From NCBI GenBank assembly GCA_963920575.1, contig OY986970.1, positions 25,253,869 through 25,317,868 of the forward strand: a DNA stretch of 64,000 bases. The letters run 5' to 3'. The translations under genes were made by a program, and so were the position numbers. The stretch comes from Narthecium ossifragum (Eukaryota; Streptophyta; Magnoliopsida; Dioscoreales; Nartheciaceae). The notes beneath the pieces were generated by a model that worked only from the letters and a program-made list of their open reading frames with translations, was not told where the DNA came from and made no database searches. Positions 11,792 to 23,376 of the stretch are shown in pieces (positions within the stretch are counted from its first letter, which is position 1; each line of letters begins with the position of its first letter).

Positions 11792-12162
11792 TTGACTGCT
11801 ACCGGTCGCGCGCTTCTCGCGAGTCAGTTAGAGTCATTGACCGCCACGTGGCGGTTACGTAGTCAAAAGCTGCAGTAGGGGCGAAGACGAGATCTGGGCG
11901 AGTCCCCGGTCACCTCCTCCTCATCCGCGGAGCACCATATCGGGGGGCTGGGTCGAGTCAAACCGTTGACCGGTTCGCTGAGGGGCGCGTCTCCTGCCGG
12001 CCAAGCCGGAGCAAACGGGCTGGTTTCGAACCGGTTCGGTAGACCACCTCTCCGCTTGACTCCCTTTCTCCTCTCCTCTCTTCGTGATGCATGGCTTGAC
12101 CCGACCCCTTTCGGATCGGATCCCAGTGCTTCCTGGGAAACCCGAATTGGTTCTCGGGTCAA
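11792..12162. promoter_or_regulatory. W-box cluster and G-box upstream of the WRKY gene
   Basis: Eight full W-boxes (TTGAC followed by C or T) occur on either strand: 11792, 11837, 11861, 11956, 11966, 12056, 12096 and 12157. A perfect G-box palindrome, GCCACGTGGC, lies at 11843-11852. W-boxes are the binding sites of WRKY proteins, so self- or cross-regulation of the adjacent gene is a direct inference. Confidence 0.75.
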
Positions 12163-12413
12163 ATCATATATTCATCTCAAACCCGACCGACAGATGATAG
12201 CCTTATCTGTTTGCCTGAATCCAGAGTTAAATTTTTTTGGTTTGGATGCGGATGTGGGATCCGAGCAATCTTGGTGTTAGCGGATCAAAAGTTAATGCAA
12301 TCGGACGTCCTTCACCTAAACTGGATCCGATATTCCTGTCCTTGATGACTCTACTCTCCTACAAATACATGAATCTCCTGGTCTCTTTTCTCCGAAAAAA
12401 AAGTTATACAGAC

Positions 12414-14416
12414 ATGGGTTCAGGTGGAGGAGTGGAGCTCAGCCTCGACACGGCCAAGCCTGCCGCCGGCTTCGCCGCATGCAAGCAAGGTGATGATCAA
12501 AGCTTCATTCAGTTCCCGGTGAGCCTCGGCCGGCGCGATCAAGGCCCTGGAGTTGACACCATGCCGGTGGCTACGTCGGTCGACAACAAGCGAAGGGTGG
12601 TGACTGAGATGGATTTCTTCTCCAGCGAGAAGAAGATCAGACGTGTGCTACCGGATTCCGACGTTGGTCCGGCCACCCTCGGCATTGGCCAAGAAGACAT
12701 CACAATAAATGTTAGTATCCCGTTCGTAATATTCTTATAATTATCGTTTAATTGGATTAATTCTTGAATTTGGATTCCTTAACGTTGTGATCCGCATGCA
12801 TGTATGTATAGATTGGTTTGCACCTTAACAACGGCGGTGATGGATCCAAGGTTAGCAATGATCAGGAAAATAAAGAAGGCAACAGTGATCAGGTGGATAT
12901 ATGCATGAATTTTTTGATATTTTCTTCTTCTTTTTTATCGATGATGTTGAAATAGCTTGAATTGAAGTGAATCGGATTAAATGGTTGTTTGATGATTCAG
13001 TTGGCGACCATGCGAGTAGAGCTGGTACGACTGAAGGAAGAGAACCAGAGGCTCAAGAGCATGGTTAGCCAGGCCAGCAGCGTCTATGATGCCCTCCATA
13101 TGCATCTTATGGAACTCCAGCATCAAGATCACAAAAATGGAATTAGACCAAAAGGCCATGAGGTAAAGGTACGTTTATTACTTTATTCGATCAAGTTTAG
13201 ATTCTCCAATCAGACATGAATGTAGATATGTGTACATTTTGGATTCAGGATATAATTAGCAAGAGAAGCATTGCCATAAAGAAAAACGATCACGGAGGAG
13301 CAGAGCCACCGGCAAGATTCAGCGACGTCGGTGGCAGCGCCATCACCGCCACCACCAACAGAGACGAGCCTTCGCAGTCTTCGACTGAGAGGGGGACTAG
13401 CCAGGAGACCTCTTCATCGCCTCTTAACAACAACAGGAAGGAGATGGTTCTGTTTCATCACGTCAGAGGAATTGCCTCCAGAGACGAAACACCGGAACGA
13501 TCATCGGAGGGATGGATTCCTCACAGACAACCGGCCAAATCACAAGCTCCGGCGAGCTCCGAGAAAGCCCAGGAATCCATCATGAAGAAAGCCCGTGTCT
13601 CCGTCCGAGCACGATCCGAAGCACCAATGGTATATCCGTATATATGTACACAAAATCACCAACTATCCCAAAAAAAAACTTTAGTAGCTGATGAGAACTA
13701 ATGCATGCATGGCTATATATATATAGATCAGTGATGGATGCCAATGGAGGAAGTATGGCCAGAAGATGTCGAAAGGGAATCCTTGCCCGCGAGCATACTA
13801 CCGGTGCACCGTCGCCGCCAATTGCCCCGTTCGCAAACAAGTACGTACATACAAGCACTTCCAATGTTGATTTCCATCCAATTTGATCACTTTCTCCTGT
13901 AAGCTATATATGCAGTGAAGCAAATCATAAAGCACTCTGTAATCTAAATTTAAATAGGTTCAAAGGTGTTCGGAGGATCAATCGGTACTCGTAACGACTT
14001 ACGAAGGAAGCCATAACCACCGTCTTCCTCCGGCAGCCATGGCCATGGCGTCGACCACCTCAGCAGCTGCGTCGATGCTCCTTTCGGGGTCTACGTCGAG
14101 CACAGATACTGTGCTGCCGTACTCTTCGACGACCATGGCAACGATATCAGCGTCTGCTCCGTTCCCGACCATAACACTGGATCTCACACAGATTCTTAAT
14201 CCTCTCCAGCTTCAAGGACCACTCTTCAACCAATCTAAATTATCAGCGGTGAATCCGGAGACAGTTCCCCCGGCATTGCTGGCTGACACGGTGGGTGCCA
14301 TCACGGCTGACCCCAAGTTCGCTGCAGCGCTGGCTGCCGGCATCATGTCCTTCATCGGTGGTGGAGCACCCAAACAGCAAGCTAGTGGCGATTTCCATGT
14401 TAACGACGACAATTAA
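12414..14416 (+). CDS. WRKY transcription factor, group IIb
   Basis: Six exons: 12414-12710, 12812-12892, 13001-13168, 13249-13629, 13727-13840 and 13958-14416, giving 499 residues. All introns are GT-AG and phase 0. Exon 3 encodes a leucine-zipper-like coiled coil ([20 protein letters not shown]), typical of group IIb. Exon 5 has WRKYGQK and the first two zinc ligands of the C-X5-C finger. Exon 6 completes it with the HNH end, so the intron is the V/Q-type that splits the finger in groups IIa and IIb. The C-terminus keeps [18 protein letters not shown] and a [19 protein letters not shown] helix seen in the WRKY6/31/42/47 branch. It acts in the nucleus on W-boxes, usually in stress, defence or nutrient responses. 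Exon 3 could also end at 13162, two codons earlier. Confidence 0.93.
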
Positions 14417-14643
14417 TCAAAGCCTAGTGCTCGTTTTTGTTATCCTTTTCTTTATAATTACATTGTTGTCAGGCGACAAAGTGCTACGAGAGAGCTAAAT
14501 TATCTATAGGTTGCAATTACTAAGAGATAAAAAATATTCAGCTCACTTTAGAAACATAATGACATTGATTGAGCATCATTTGTTCTTATTTTCTCATCAG
14601 TTTTAGAGGTATCAGAGCCTCTCGCAGGAGGTTTATGAGCCTC
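14417..14643 (+). other. WRKY 3' UTR and spacer
   Basis: No coding sequence is seen between the WRKY stop codon and the CACTA-like end at 14644. Confidence 0.5.
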
Positions 14644-14975
14644 CACTACTAGAAAAATCATTTGTTGTGACCAAAACAATTATGACCAATATATTTTGAT
14701 CGCTACATGTACATTATTAACGACCACAATCACTCTAGTCGAAAGAAGCTATAGGGCAATTGTTTTGGAGCAACCAAGATATTTGGTCAAAATATATGGT
14801 TGCAATTGGGACATTTCTGATGGTTATCTAACCTTACAGTGGTTGTTGTGACCACTAGTTTGTTCTCTAAAATCAATTTAACCAATTGCGACCACTTGTT
14901 TGCTTAATAAAACTTATTTTAGACTTTTATGCTATATTATGTTTTTTTTAAGGGCTTTGTTGCAAATGTGGTTAA
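14644..14975 (+). mobile_element. End of a CACTA (En/Spm-like) transposon with subterminal repeats
   Basis: The sequence starts CACTACTAGAAAAATCA, the characteristic terminus of plant CACTA elements. The next 300 bp contain many short copies of GACCA or GCGACCAC and their complements (TGGTTGC, TGGTCA), as expected of subterminal transposase-binding repeats. No matching right end (TTTTTCTAGTAGTG) was found in the window, so the element is truncated or rearranged. A broken HCF106 gene fragment follows at 15421. Confidence 0.7.
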
Positions 14976-15420
14976 TAAACTAAGCTAATCCCCCAATCCC
15001 TCGATCTCCATTGTCCCCGCCACTCCCTCTCCGTCGTCCCCATCCCACGTAGCTTCGTGATCACGTCACCGCCGTGTCATCGTCGTCGGCTCGAGGCTCG
15101 TCGATGAGAGCTCCCCCCACCTCTCTCCCCCTCCCTCCGTCCCTCCATCCCTCTCTAGATCTCTCTGTCTCTGTCTCACTCCCCCTATTATCTTCTCCAG
15201 CGAGCTTGACATTGGTCGGGGGTCTAAAGACGAGGGGTAGTTAGATTATGTTGAAGTTGGTTGGGAACAAGGTGAACTTGGGGGAAGTAGGTGGAGAACC
15301 TCCTGCATGGAGGCGCCATCACAGGTGGATTGGTTGGGTCATCTTCGTGAGATCTATATATAAGGTATTTTGATTCTTTTCCTTCTTCCATCTTGGTTTG
15401 GTGTTTTCTGGTGGCAATCT

Positions 15421-15860
15421 CTATGCATTTGGGGGAAGCGAAGATGGGGGCGAGCTGTGTATGCTTCTTTGTTTGGAGTTGGAGCTCAAGAAGCTTTGGT
15501 TATCGGAGTGGTGGCTCTGCTCATATTTGGACCTAATGGTCTAGCCGAGGTGATTTATAATTCAAAGATATGAGCTTTGATCTTTTTGCCTCTTTGTCGA
15601 AATGCTGGTATAACACGAGATTCCCAAATGCAGGTAGCAAGGAACTTAGGGAAGACCTTGCGTTCGTTCCAACCGACAATAAAAGAGCTTTAGGTGGTCG
15701 CTAATCTCCGTTTCTTTATACCATTTGCGATGCATTATATATGCTCCAATGAACACTACTCAAAATTAGATCTTGGTTTATGTGAGAGTGTACATGTTGC
15801 AGGAAGTGTCGAGGGAATTTAAGAGCACCCTCGAACGGGAGATAGGGCTTGATGAAGTTG
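15421..15860 (+). pseudogene. HCF106/TatB fragment (thylakoid Tat translocase), broken
   Basis: Three exon-like blocks keep intron borders. Block a, ending at 15549, reads VYASLFGVGAQEALVIGVVA and then FGPNGLAE. Block b, 15634-15693, reads VARNLGKTLRSFQPTIKEL. Block c, from 15803, reads EVSREFKSTLEREIGLDEV. In intact plants this protein is the TatB-like subunit of the thylakoid twin-arginine translocase; the blocks span its single transmembrane helix and amphipathic helix. Block b ends in TAG where the family has Gln at the splice junction. Transit-peptide exons and the rest of the 3' half were not found. It lies beside the CACTA-like end at 14644, which suggests capture by that transposon. 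Residual duplication without capture is an alternative. Confidence 0.85.
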
Positions 15861-16595
15861 CGGCCCTCAATTCCAGCAGTTACATAGCCCTGATGCTGGA
15901 GGTTTAGAAACATATAAACTAGAGGACTCTCAAGCTAATTGGCTAACTTCAAAACAAATTTTCATAATATTATCACATCCGGGGTTTTTTCATTCATACT
16001 CTGTTGGTGGTTGCCACAGTTGGTGGAGTCTCGCTTTATTCCCGCTTCTCTTCACAATAAAATCTCTCCATGTTTGGGGGGACACCAATCTAATTCTGCC
16101 ATGTGTTATGAACCGATTTCGAATTCACCTAAAAAGCCATAGAGATAAATTCGACTGTATCGGGTCGATATATTATATGTCCGACATGTTTAGGTCTAAT
16201 TGGTAAGTTAAAAAAAAAAGAAAAGCGAGTAATGTTGAATGCACAAAGTGCTTTTGACTTGCTTGACAATTCCGCTAATCCTTCGAATCCATCATTACCA
16301 TTAGGTAATACTGAACCGAAAATCGGCGATCCTAATATGCAACATGCAGAGAATGTTTATCTACATTGAAATATTAGTATGGTAGATTGATATTCTTCTT
16401 TCTAGGTTTAGATCTCTTTCAAGTTGGAGAGTATGAAACTTATATATATAACTCATCTAGAATTTACAAAAAACGCTGACGTTGCTTTTAACTCGAATTT
16501 GCTAACCATTCTCGTTTGGATCATCAGTCTTTAAATATTTTGATGAAAGTATACACAACATTTTTGAAAAAAAAAATCAAACACCACTTGTTATT

Positions 16596-16607
16596 GCTCT
16601 GATACCA
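16596..16607 (-). other. tRNA-Met-type primer-binding site of a copia-like element
   Basis: On the minus strand the sequence reads TGGTATCAGAGC, the initiator-tRNA-Met complement used by most plant Ty1/copia elements. It lies five bases from a TG dinucleotide at 16613 that would be the end of the leftward-pointing LTR. Confidence 0.75.
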
Positions 16608-16612
16608 TCTTT

Positions 16613-17465
16613 TGATAATTCGAGACAGCTAAAACAATGGATTTAATACAGAAATCATAAAAGACAACGGTTTACATAAAAATACCTTCAGAAATCTTTT
16701 AAAATGGATTAACCATATTTTTATCTTTCTCAAAGATCTTGTTGAGTTTGTGGAGCCTGATTATTCTGGACTCGACCATGATACACTACGCAGAGATGAC
16801 GGAGTCTGGGGTAGCGCACAGGCGGAGGTTTTCAGGGACAGCGCCCCTGTAAGCTAAACGGATTTCAGATCTGTTGATAGGGGTAGTTTATATAATTTTC
16901 TACACCCTATGTGCCAAAACCCTAGGATATGAGGGTTTATATGGGCATCCGTCATATGTAAATTGTAATTGGCTTTCTGCCTCTGAAATAGTGAAAACCT
17001 CCAACGACTCTGTGGACATAGCCCTATTCTGGGGTGAACCACGTAAAAATCTTGTGTTTGTGCGTTCTTGTCATTCCTCCCTTCTAATCCTAACAGATCT
17101 CTCAATGATGCTTTGAACACAACTAAGTCTTAGCCCGCGGCCCTTATATTAATAGCTCTAATATCTGATTAGAGTTTCACGTCAAGTCAGTTTAGAAGTC
17201 CACTCAAACTTGACTAATTAAGAGTTCAACTCAGCTCGATACCGTTCAACTACCTATTTGAATGGTCTTGCTCCAACGGTTCCAACGATAAGTGATGCCA
17301 AGAAATCCTATTCTAACATGTATGTCTTCGGATACTACAATTGTGTTGGCTACCTTTCTAATGCTACACTCGGAAAATTCCAAATTTCTTCAAATTTTAG
17401 AAGTTTGATGTGCCCCCCAATGCGCCCATTATCGTTGCTCCAACGGTTCCAACGATAAGGCTCTC
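16613..17465 (-). mobile_element. Probable 5' LTR of a decayed copia-type retrotransposon
   Basis: The stretch starts TGATAATTCGAG next to the primer-binding site, so the internal region would lie to the left (lower coordinates). I found no intact gag or pol there. The far end of the LTR is not fixed. A 23-base direct repeat, GCTCCAACGGTTCCAACGAT plus AAG, occurs near 17268 and 17436 within it. Confidence 0.5.
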
Positions 17466-18331
17466 TTAGCTTCGCCTTGTCCAATAGGATCCATTAGATC
17501 CAATGCGCCCGTGGGTCCATGTGAATAGAAATATGATCATCTCGGCCTGTCTTGGCCGGTGGGCTCAGGCCTGTTTAGGATTCCTCAATGTGGGCTTGCT
17601 GGTATGAAGAGCAGTTGTTTGCCATTCAATTCCTACATACGTCATACATGAGTTATGATAGCTGATGGATAAAGTAGAGCTAGAACAGCCAATACAGAAG
17701 GTAAACCTTCTTTCTCCTTTGGACCCATAGATTGCAACTTATAGGTCTCGTCCATGATACTGTCATCCTCATCATGAGAAAGACCGGTGGGCTTTTAGAG
17801 CACAGTAGAGAAGAAGAGCTCCACCTTTAGCTCACCTTTTTTTAACATGCTGCTATACTATAGTGCTGGCCAATGTTCCCTATTTGCTACTAGCCCATGC
17901 CCCCACTCTCTTCTGCTTCACTGGAGTGGCACATATGGTTCAAAGTCTTAGCAATAAGAGACCAGGGATGGCATTTGTTTTTCCTCTAGGTCACTTTTGA
18001 TCTTTTGACAATATCCAATGCACCATCTAAGTGAAGACTAAAAGGCTCCACATTTTGTATCCAATCTTTGAAGCCATGTAACTTAGTCATGATTAATCTT
18101 TGGAATTCTATATTAAGTAGTGATTGCTTCCATGCCTCCCAGCCATTTTTGATGAGAAGCCACTTTGTTTTTTTCTTGATACAAATTCTAGGGGTGAGAG
18201 ATCAAGAAGAGAAGTAGAAAGGAAAAAAAGAGAAGAGGGAGAGAAATCCCATAGGCCATTAAGGGGTTGTTTGGTTGGTGAATGTTCTATTCCCGGTTAA
18301 GGGAACTTTGGGATAAGAAAAGTAGGGATAA
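17466..18331. other. Intergenic; MITE-like end next to an LTR
   Basis: No gene is visible. The stretch AGGGGTTGTTTGGTTGGTGAA near 18255 resembles the termini of plant MITEs and may be the element into which the LTR at 18332 inserted. Confidence 0.35.
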
Positions 18332-18750
18332 TGTTGGGGATTTAAGGGGTTCTAGCGATGCCGGAGATGCGCCATATAGCGACGGGGATGTTACAACGGA
18401 AGAGACAACCAAACCACAAACAAAGAAAAATAGTAGAAACACGAGAACTTACGTGGAAAATCTCCCAGCAACAACTGGAAGGAAAAACCACGGGCATCGG
18501 AGGAAGTCTTCAATATGAGAGAGATTACAAAGCCCTAACCCTAGCAGAGACAGATAATCTCTCTGTAGGGTTGCCTACTCTCACACCTCTCACAATGGCC
18601 GTCACAAGCCTCACAAAAGCATACAAACGAAGACCTAAGAGGATCTAAAAAAGATCTCAAAAACCCCTATTTATAGGCCCCAAACAGTTTAAGATCGGAT
18701 TAGATCTAAACGTTCCAATTTTCCCGTCTATAATGTTTTGGATCGATATG
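18332..18750 (-). mobile_element. Solo LTR or LTR fragment, family A (second copy)
   Basis: It begins TGTTGGGG and aligns with the copy at 4960 through the AGCGATGCCGGAGATGCGCC and CAGCAACAACTGGAAGGAAAA blocks. A minus-strand TATA box lies at 18665-18676, followed 63 bp upstream by a degenerate GGATCGATAT at 18739. The rest of the palindrome array is missing. No primer-binding site adjoins the left end. Confidence 0.6.
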
Positions 18751-21700
18751 GTGCTTGCCAATAGAATCCTAGCTAACAAGCCTGGAACTTCTTAATACTA
18801 AATTACCAAATAATAGAAGAGGCTATAAATATAGAAATGGATAATGATGGAGCCACACGCAAAGTTTTATATCATAATATCGTAAGAGAATTCTCACAAT
18901 AACACTGCCAAAGATTCTGCATAAAGAAGCTGCATTTTAGGCAGAAATCCAATTAGAAGAGAGCATTGGCACCTTTAATTAAGATTAATGGCAAGAGAAT
19001 ATTAACCTCTATTGATAATGACTGCAATTGATAGAGATAGGCTCTAATCAAGTAGGACTGCAATTAAAAGTACAACAAGACTTTTGAAGGAGAGAATCTT
19101 AAGGTTCATTAGGCTTGCTATAATAATTTAAGGGAATCTTGGGTACAAGCATTGAGCTTCAACAAGATAATTCTTAGGAATGTTGAGATGGAATTGTCCA
19201 GGAGAATTAGTGCCAATAAGATTTCCATGAGTGTTTTCCTGTCGATCCAATCTATAAAATGAAGAGCTTTTGTGAAACCATTTATTCCTTCAGGCAGGAA
19301 TGTGCAAGCATAGCCAAAGGATATGCTAACTAGTGGTTGAGCATTTGAGGCGAAGGATTACACTAATAAGATCTCAGTTTTGAAGGGAATATATACCTCT
19401 TCAAAGTGGATTAAGTTTTGTGTCAGCTCATGCACTCAAGAGATGGGGAAGTCATAAATCAGACGTCTTTTCTCTTAAAAGTATGATGCCTATGGGAAGC
19501 CATTATTTTCCGATTTGGTTGCAGAAAAGTGAGAAAGGAACACTAAAAATAGTTTCAGAGCGAGCACTAGTATTTTCTGATGACAGAAAGTTGAACGGAA
19601 AGCAAGAGTCTAGAAATTTAATATCTATAAATGTAGTTTGATCGGAGAGTCGTAATTTAATATCAAGCATGGAAACTTAAGACACCTCTCTCTCTCTCTC
19701 TCCTTAAATTCAATATAAGGGGCCCATATTTGGATTTGCCATTCATGGCTCCACCACCACTATCGTCTCCGGCGGCGTGGCGGTGGTCCAATTTGATTGC
19801 TTCCATGCTATCTAACCGATGGCCCAAACGAACGAGAAATGTAATTGATCCATAAATCACTGAACTTTGTCAACGAACCCGTAGTGCATTATGGCGTCAT
19901 GCATATGCCTGAAATCACTGACCATTTTCCTTATTTCAAGCATGCAAATGCTCCATATCTCCTACTAAGAATGAGTCTGTATGGAGTTAAGATTTTTGTT
20001 TTAGCCTTTCTGCAAAGCTGTCAACAGGGTCCCATTGCAGCCCAAGACAAGCATCCATCTCCAGTACTACACAACTGTATACATGCATAACCTCGATCAC
20101 CAGCTCAAACTTCCAGTAGTACTCCAACTTGTTCTTATATATACAGGCAATCATATGGAACTGTTAGTCTAGCAACATCAGCATGGGCATCACCTTGTGA
20201 TTGACAGCAAATCTGGGAGATACTTTGAGAGAGAGGATGGGAACAAAGAAGATATCTTCTTTGCTGGTTGCTGGAGAAGGACATGTGGGGAGGGTTGGAG
20301 ACCAGGTTGCATTAAGAAAATTTATAAAGATTGCTGGATTCATGGCTAGTTTATCACCTTAATTTCAAAAAAGCATTCCTTCTAAGTTGAGCAATCTGGA
20401 GAAAAGTCATTGTTCTACCTCAACATATTAGTGAGGTGTTTACTTATAGTTGTGTATATGTCTCTTCTTAAAGATTGTCTTTAAGTCTTCTTTTTTGACT
20501 TGGGTATCATAAAAGCTCTCTCAACATAATTGGAGAGAGAGAAAGATCATAGATAGAGTGGCAAGAATACCTCAAAGAACTATAAACAAGAAGATAATTA
20601 AGAAAGAAAAAGGCCAACTTGATGCATTATATATAAGGAGCCAAATGGAGCCCAAGATCCATTGATACAAGCACAAGGACATTAGAACATGCCAAAGCAC
20701 TTTATTTTCCAAAGTTTGGGCCCTTGAAGCATCTAAAAAAGAGAATAACTATGTCTATGGGGAGAATTAAAGTTCTTGCAAAATGCCACCTTTAGGATTC
20801 CTATATAAAGAAGGAAAGATGAAGCTAACTTTAATTTACCAGTGTCTTATATATTCTCTTAGCATCCAAAACAGAGAACCATGGGCTCTTAGACCTTCCA
20901 CGTTATCCAATGGAGTGGTAGAGATGATAATTATGTGAATCTTAGTTAAAGTTGCGGCTAAAAAACATAAAGAAATAAAGAAAGAAAGATTTACTTTGGT
21001 GGGATTGGCATTTCTATATAAAGTAGCTTTTTATGTCCATGATCAGTTAATTATTATGCCAAATTGAAAGATTTAATGATTATTTGAAGTGTTAGTGGCT
21101 CAAGAATATGCACCTAAGACACTATTACACCCCCCAACAAGTGTTATCATTTATACCATAAACTAGAATTATGATAATTTAATGGTGGAACAAAAGGGAA
21201 GTGCAGCATGTGACAGTTTATCTACTTATACTTGATTACATGATAAAAAAAAGAGCACTCTAAGACAGAGTTAGCATTCATCTGTTAATTTCATATTAAA
21301 TAGAGATGCTATAACTATCATTACATTTTTTGTTAATTTCCTCAGAGAAAGCATGGGGCTTCTTCCACCAAGAAAGCTAATTGCTCCATGTATGCAATTT
21401 AGGTGGAATGTGGACATCCCCTAGATTTTGAACATACCATTTAAAAATTACTTAATAGAATCTCAGCACAAATCTTAACCAATCAATTAGCTACACACAT
21501 CATGCTGAATGGTTGTTTTTACTGCAAATATGTTTCATCAAGATATGGTTCTATGAGGATGACCGGGCTTGTTTGAGAGTCTGATATAAGCGTCTGTTAC
21601 CTTAGCCTTCGGGCTCAACTCATAAAAAAAAAAATATAGTTTCAAGATACATATTTGAGAAAACATCCAAACTCCAAAGGAGTTGATTTCTTGGGTTTCA

Positions 21701-22146
21701 AAGGATACCAAAAAAGAATTTTGGAACCATATACTTGCATCCAAACAATCACTTAATTTTTGGATCAGTGGGATTTGAATCAAGAGGCAAACATCAAAAC
21801 AGACAACTTTGGAGCTCATGGAGTCTAGAAGAATAAAATGGGAGATACCCCATATAGTGATGTGAACATCTCAAGCTTGTGCATCTTTCCAGAACACCAA
21901 CTGGAGTGCAAAAATATATGACAAACAGGGAAGAGAAGAAGGGGGGATGTCACTTGTGGAGCATAAAGAACATCACCAAACAAATGGACACAAGGAATAA
22001 ATTCTTCTCTCTGTCTTTTCTCTCTCTTTTTTCACTATGTTCCCCGGTCTGAGAGACATCCACCATCCCACAATAATTTGGAATCATTTACCCCAATCCA
22101 TGCTTTTCTCTCTCTAAATCCACAACTATTATGGAAAGAATAAAGT
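18751..22146. other. Long AT-rich intergenic region; one LINE 3' tail
   Basis: I see no gene. Near 21590-21635 the sequence CCTTAGCCTTCGGGCTCAAC followed by TCAT and an A run resembles the 3' end of the LINE at 57100-57142 and is probably a LINE tail. Short open frames elsewhere resemble nothing recognisable. Confidence 0.45.
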
Positions 22147-22434
22147 TTTGTGTACATGACCACGTGACATGTGTAATGCACATGTCATTTAATCGATAGT
22201 GAGGTAGCGATTGATTGAACTATTCCATTGGTAGTGAGGTGCCGATAGATTAAATCAACCAATAAGTACTTCACTACTGACCCGATCATTGGTACATTCA
22301 ATCCATGATGAGCTACCGATTGATTGATCTATTCCATCGGTAGTGAGGTACCGATCAACTAAATCAATTGATCGGTGTCCCACTATCGATTGAATCGCAT
22401 ATGTGATGTACATGGATTAGGCCATATACACAAA
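22147..22434. mobile_element. Fold-back MITE-like element
   Basis: The outer ends TTTGTGTACATGACC (22147-22161) and, inverted, TTTGTGTATATGGCC (22420-22434) pair. Inside them AATCGATAGTG with GAGGT or GGGAC continues the inverted repeat. The core has three direct copies of a GGTAGTGAGGT-type motif near 22195, 22229 and 22339. No coding capacity. Confidence 0.6.
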
Positions 22435-23376
22435 TCAACGCTCTTGTGGAAATATTCCATCCCAGTTATTCCGGTTTTTGCTTTGGGAGGTTGTGGATCT
22501 AGCCAATTTGCTAGAAAGATGAGTATAATGGAGAAAAAATTCAGTCGGAGCTTGACATCGTCGTGCCAGCTTATAACAAGCCCCAGACAATGAATGACAT
22601 ATTAGCATTTTTAAATTTTTGTTGAATGCAATGCTACATCATCAAGTATGTTTTGATTACAACCAAATTAAATGAAATTTTTTTAGTGAAATCTCAAATG
22701 GAATTGAATTGATGAAGTTTAGCAACATACCGTCGATGATGCGGCAATTCATTCAATGAAAATAAAAAATGTGAACGTGTCATTCGCTCAACAGACGCTC
22801 AGCAGAGCCTGTCACGGGCGGCTACGATAGTGCTAAGCTTCCATCGAATATTTTCTCAGTCTAATAGACACCATTCTTGGGTTTTTGATCTAGCTGTTGG
22901 ACACCGGTTTGTAACTCTTCTGTTTATCAGGTCGGCTCGTCTAATCAGGAATATAAAACAAAAACAAAAACAAACCTCCAAAAAAGAAGCACCAAAAGGC
23001 TCAAGCATGCAAGCTCGAGCCTCCCTCCCTGCAGCAAAACGACAAAGATTCGAAGACGATCAATAGCGAGTATTTTTATATTTTATGCCTCAAAATCATA
23101 AAAATAGACGGAGAGATCGAAATAAGAAAAAATATATATTCAAAACGCCGATTAAATCACAGGCTATTTAGCCGAAGATAAATCACAAAAAAAAAAAATT
23201 AAACAGAGCAAGGGTATTTCCGACAACTATAGCAGTTCATCGCCATCGTGTACACAGATAAAAACAGATCTGAGGAAAAAAGAGGAAATAAAAGCGGGAA
23301 ATTCAAATATACATCACTTTCGTCTCCATTTCTTCTTCTTTTTTTCACATCATTCTTCCTGAAGGGTTATGTTCTT
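22435..23376. other. Intergenic DNA and 3' flank of the DUF4408 gene
   Basis: No gene is supported. The part near 23376 probably includes the 3' UTR of the minus-strand gene that follows. Confidence 0.4.

Noticed and set aside
17600..22100. Search for microRNA precursors in the long intergenic region
   Set aside because: None of the conserved plant miRNA sequences I checked (families 156-172, 390-408) was seen. A TGGAGAAGGACATGTG stretch near 20273 is too different from miR164.
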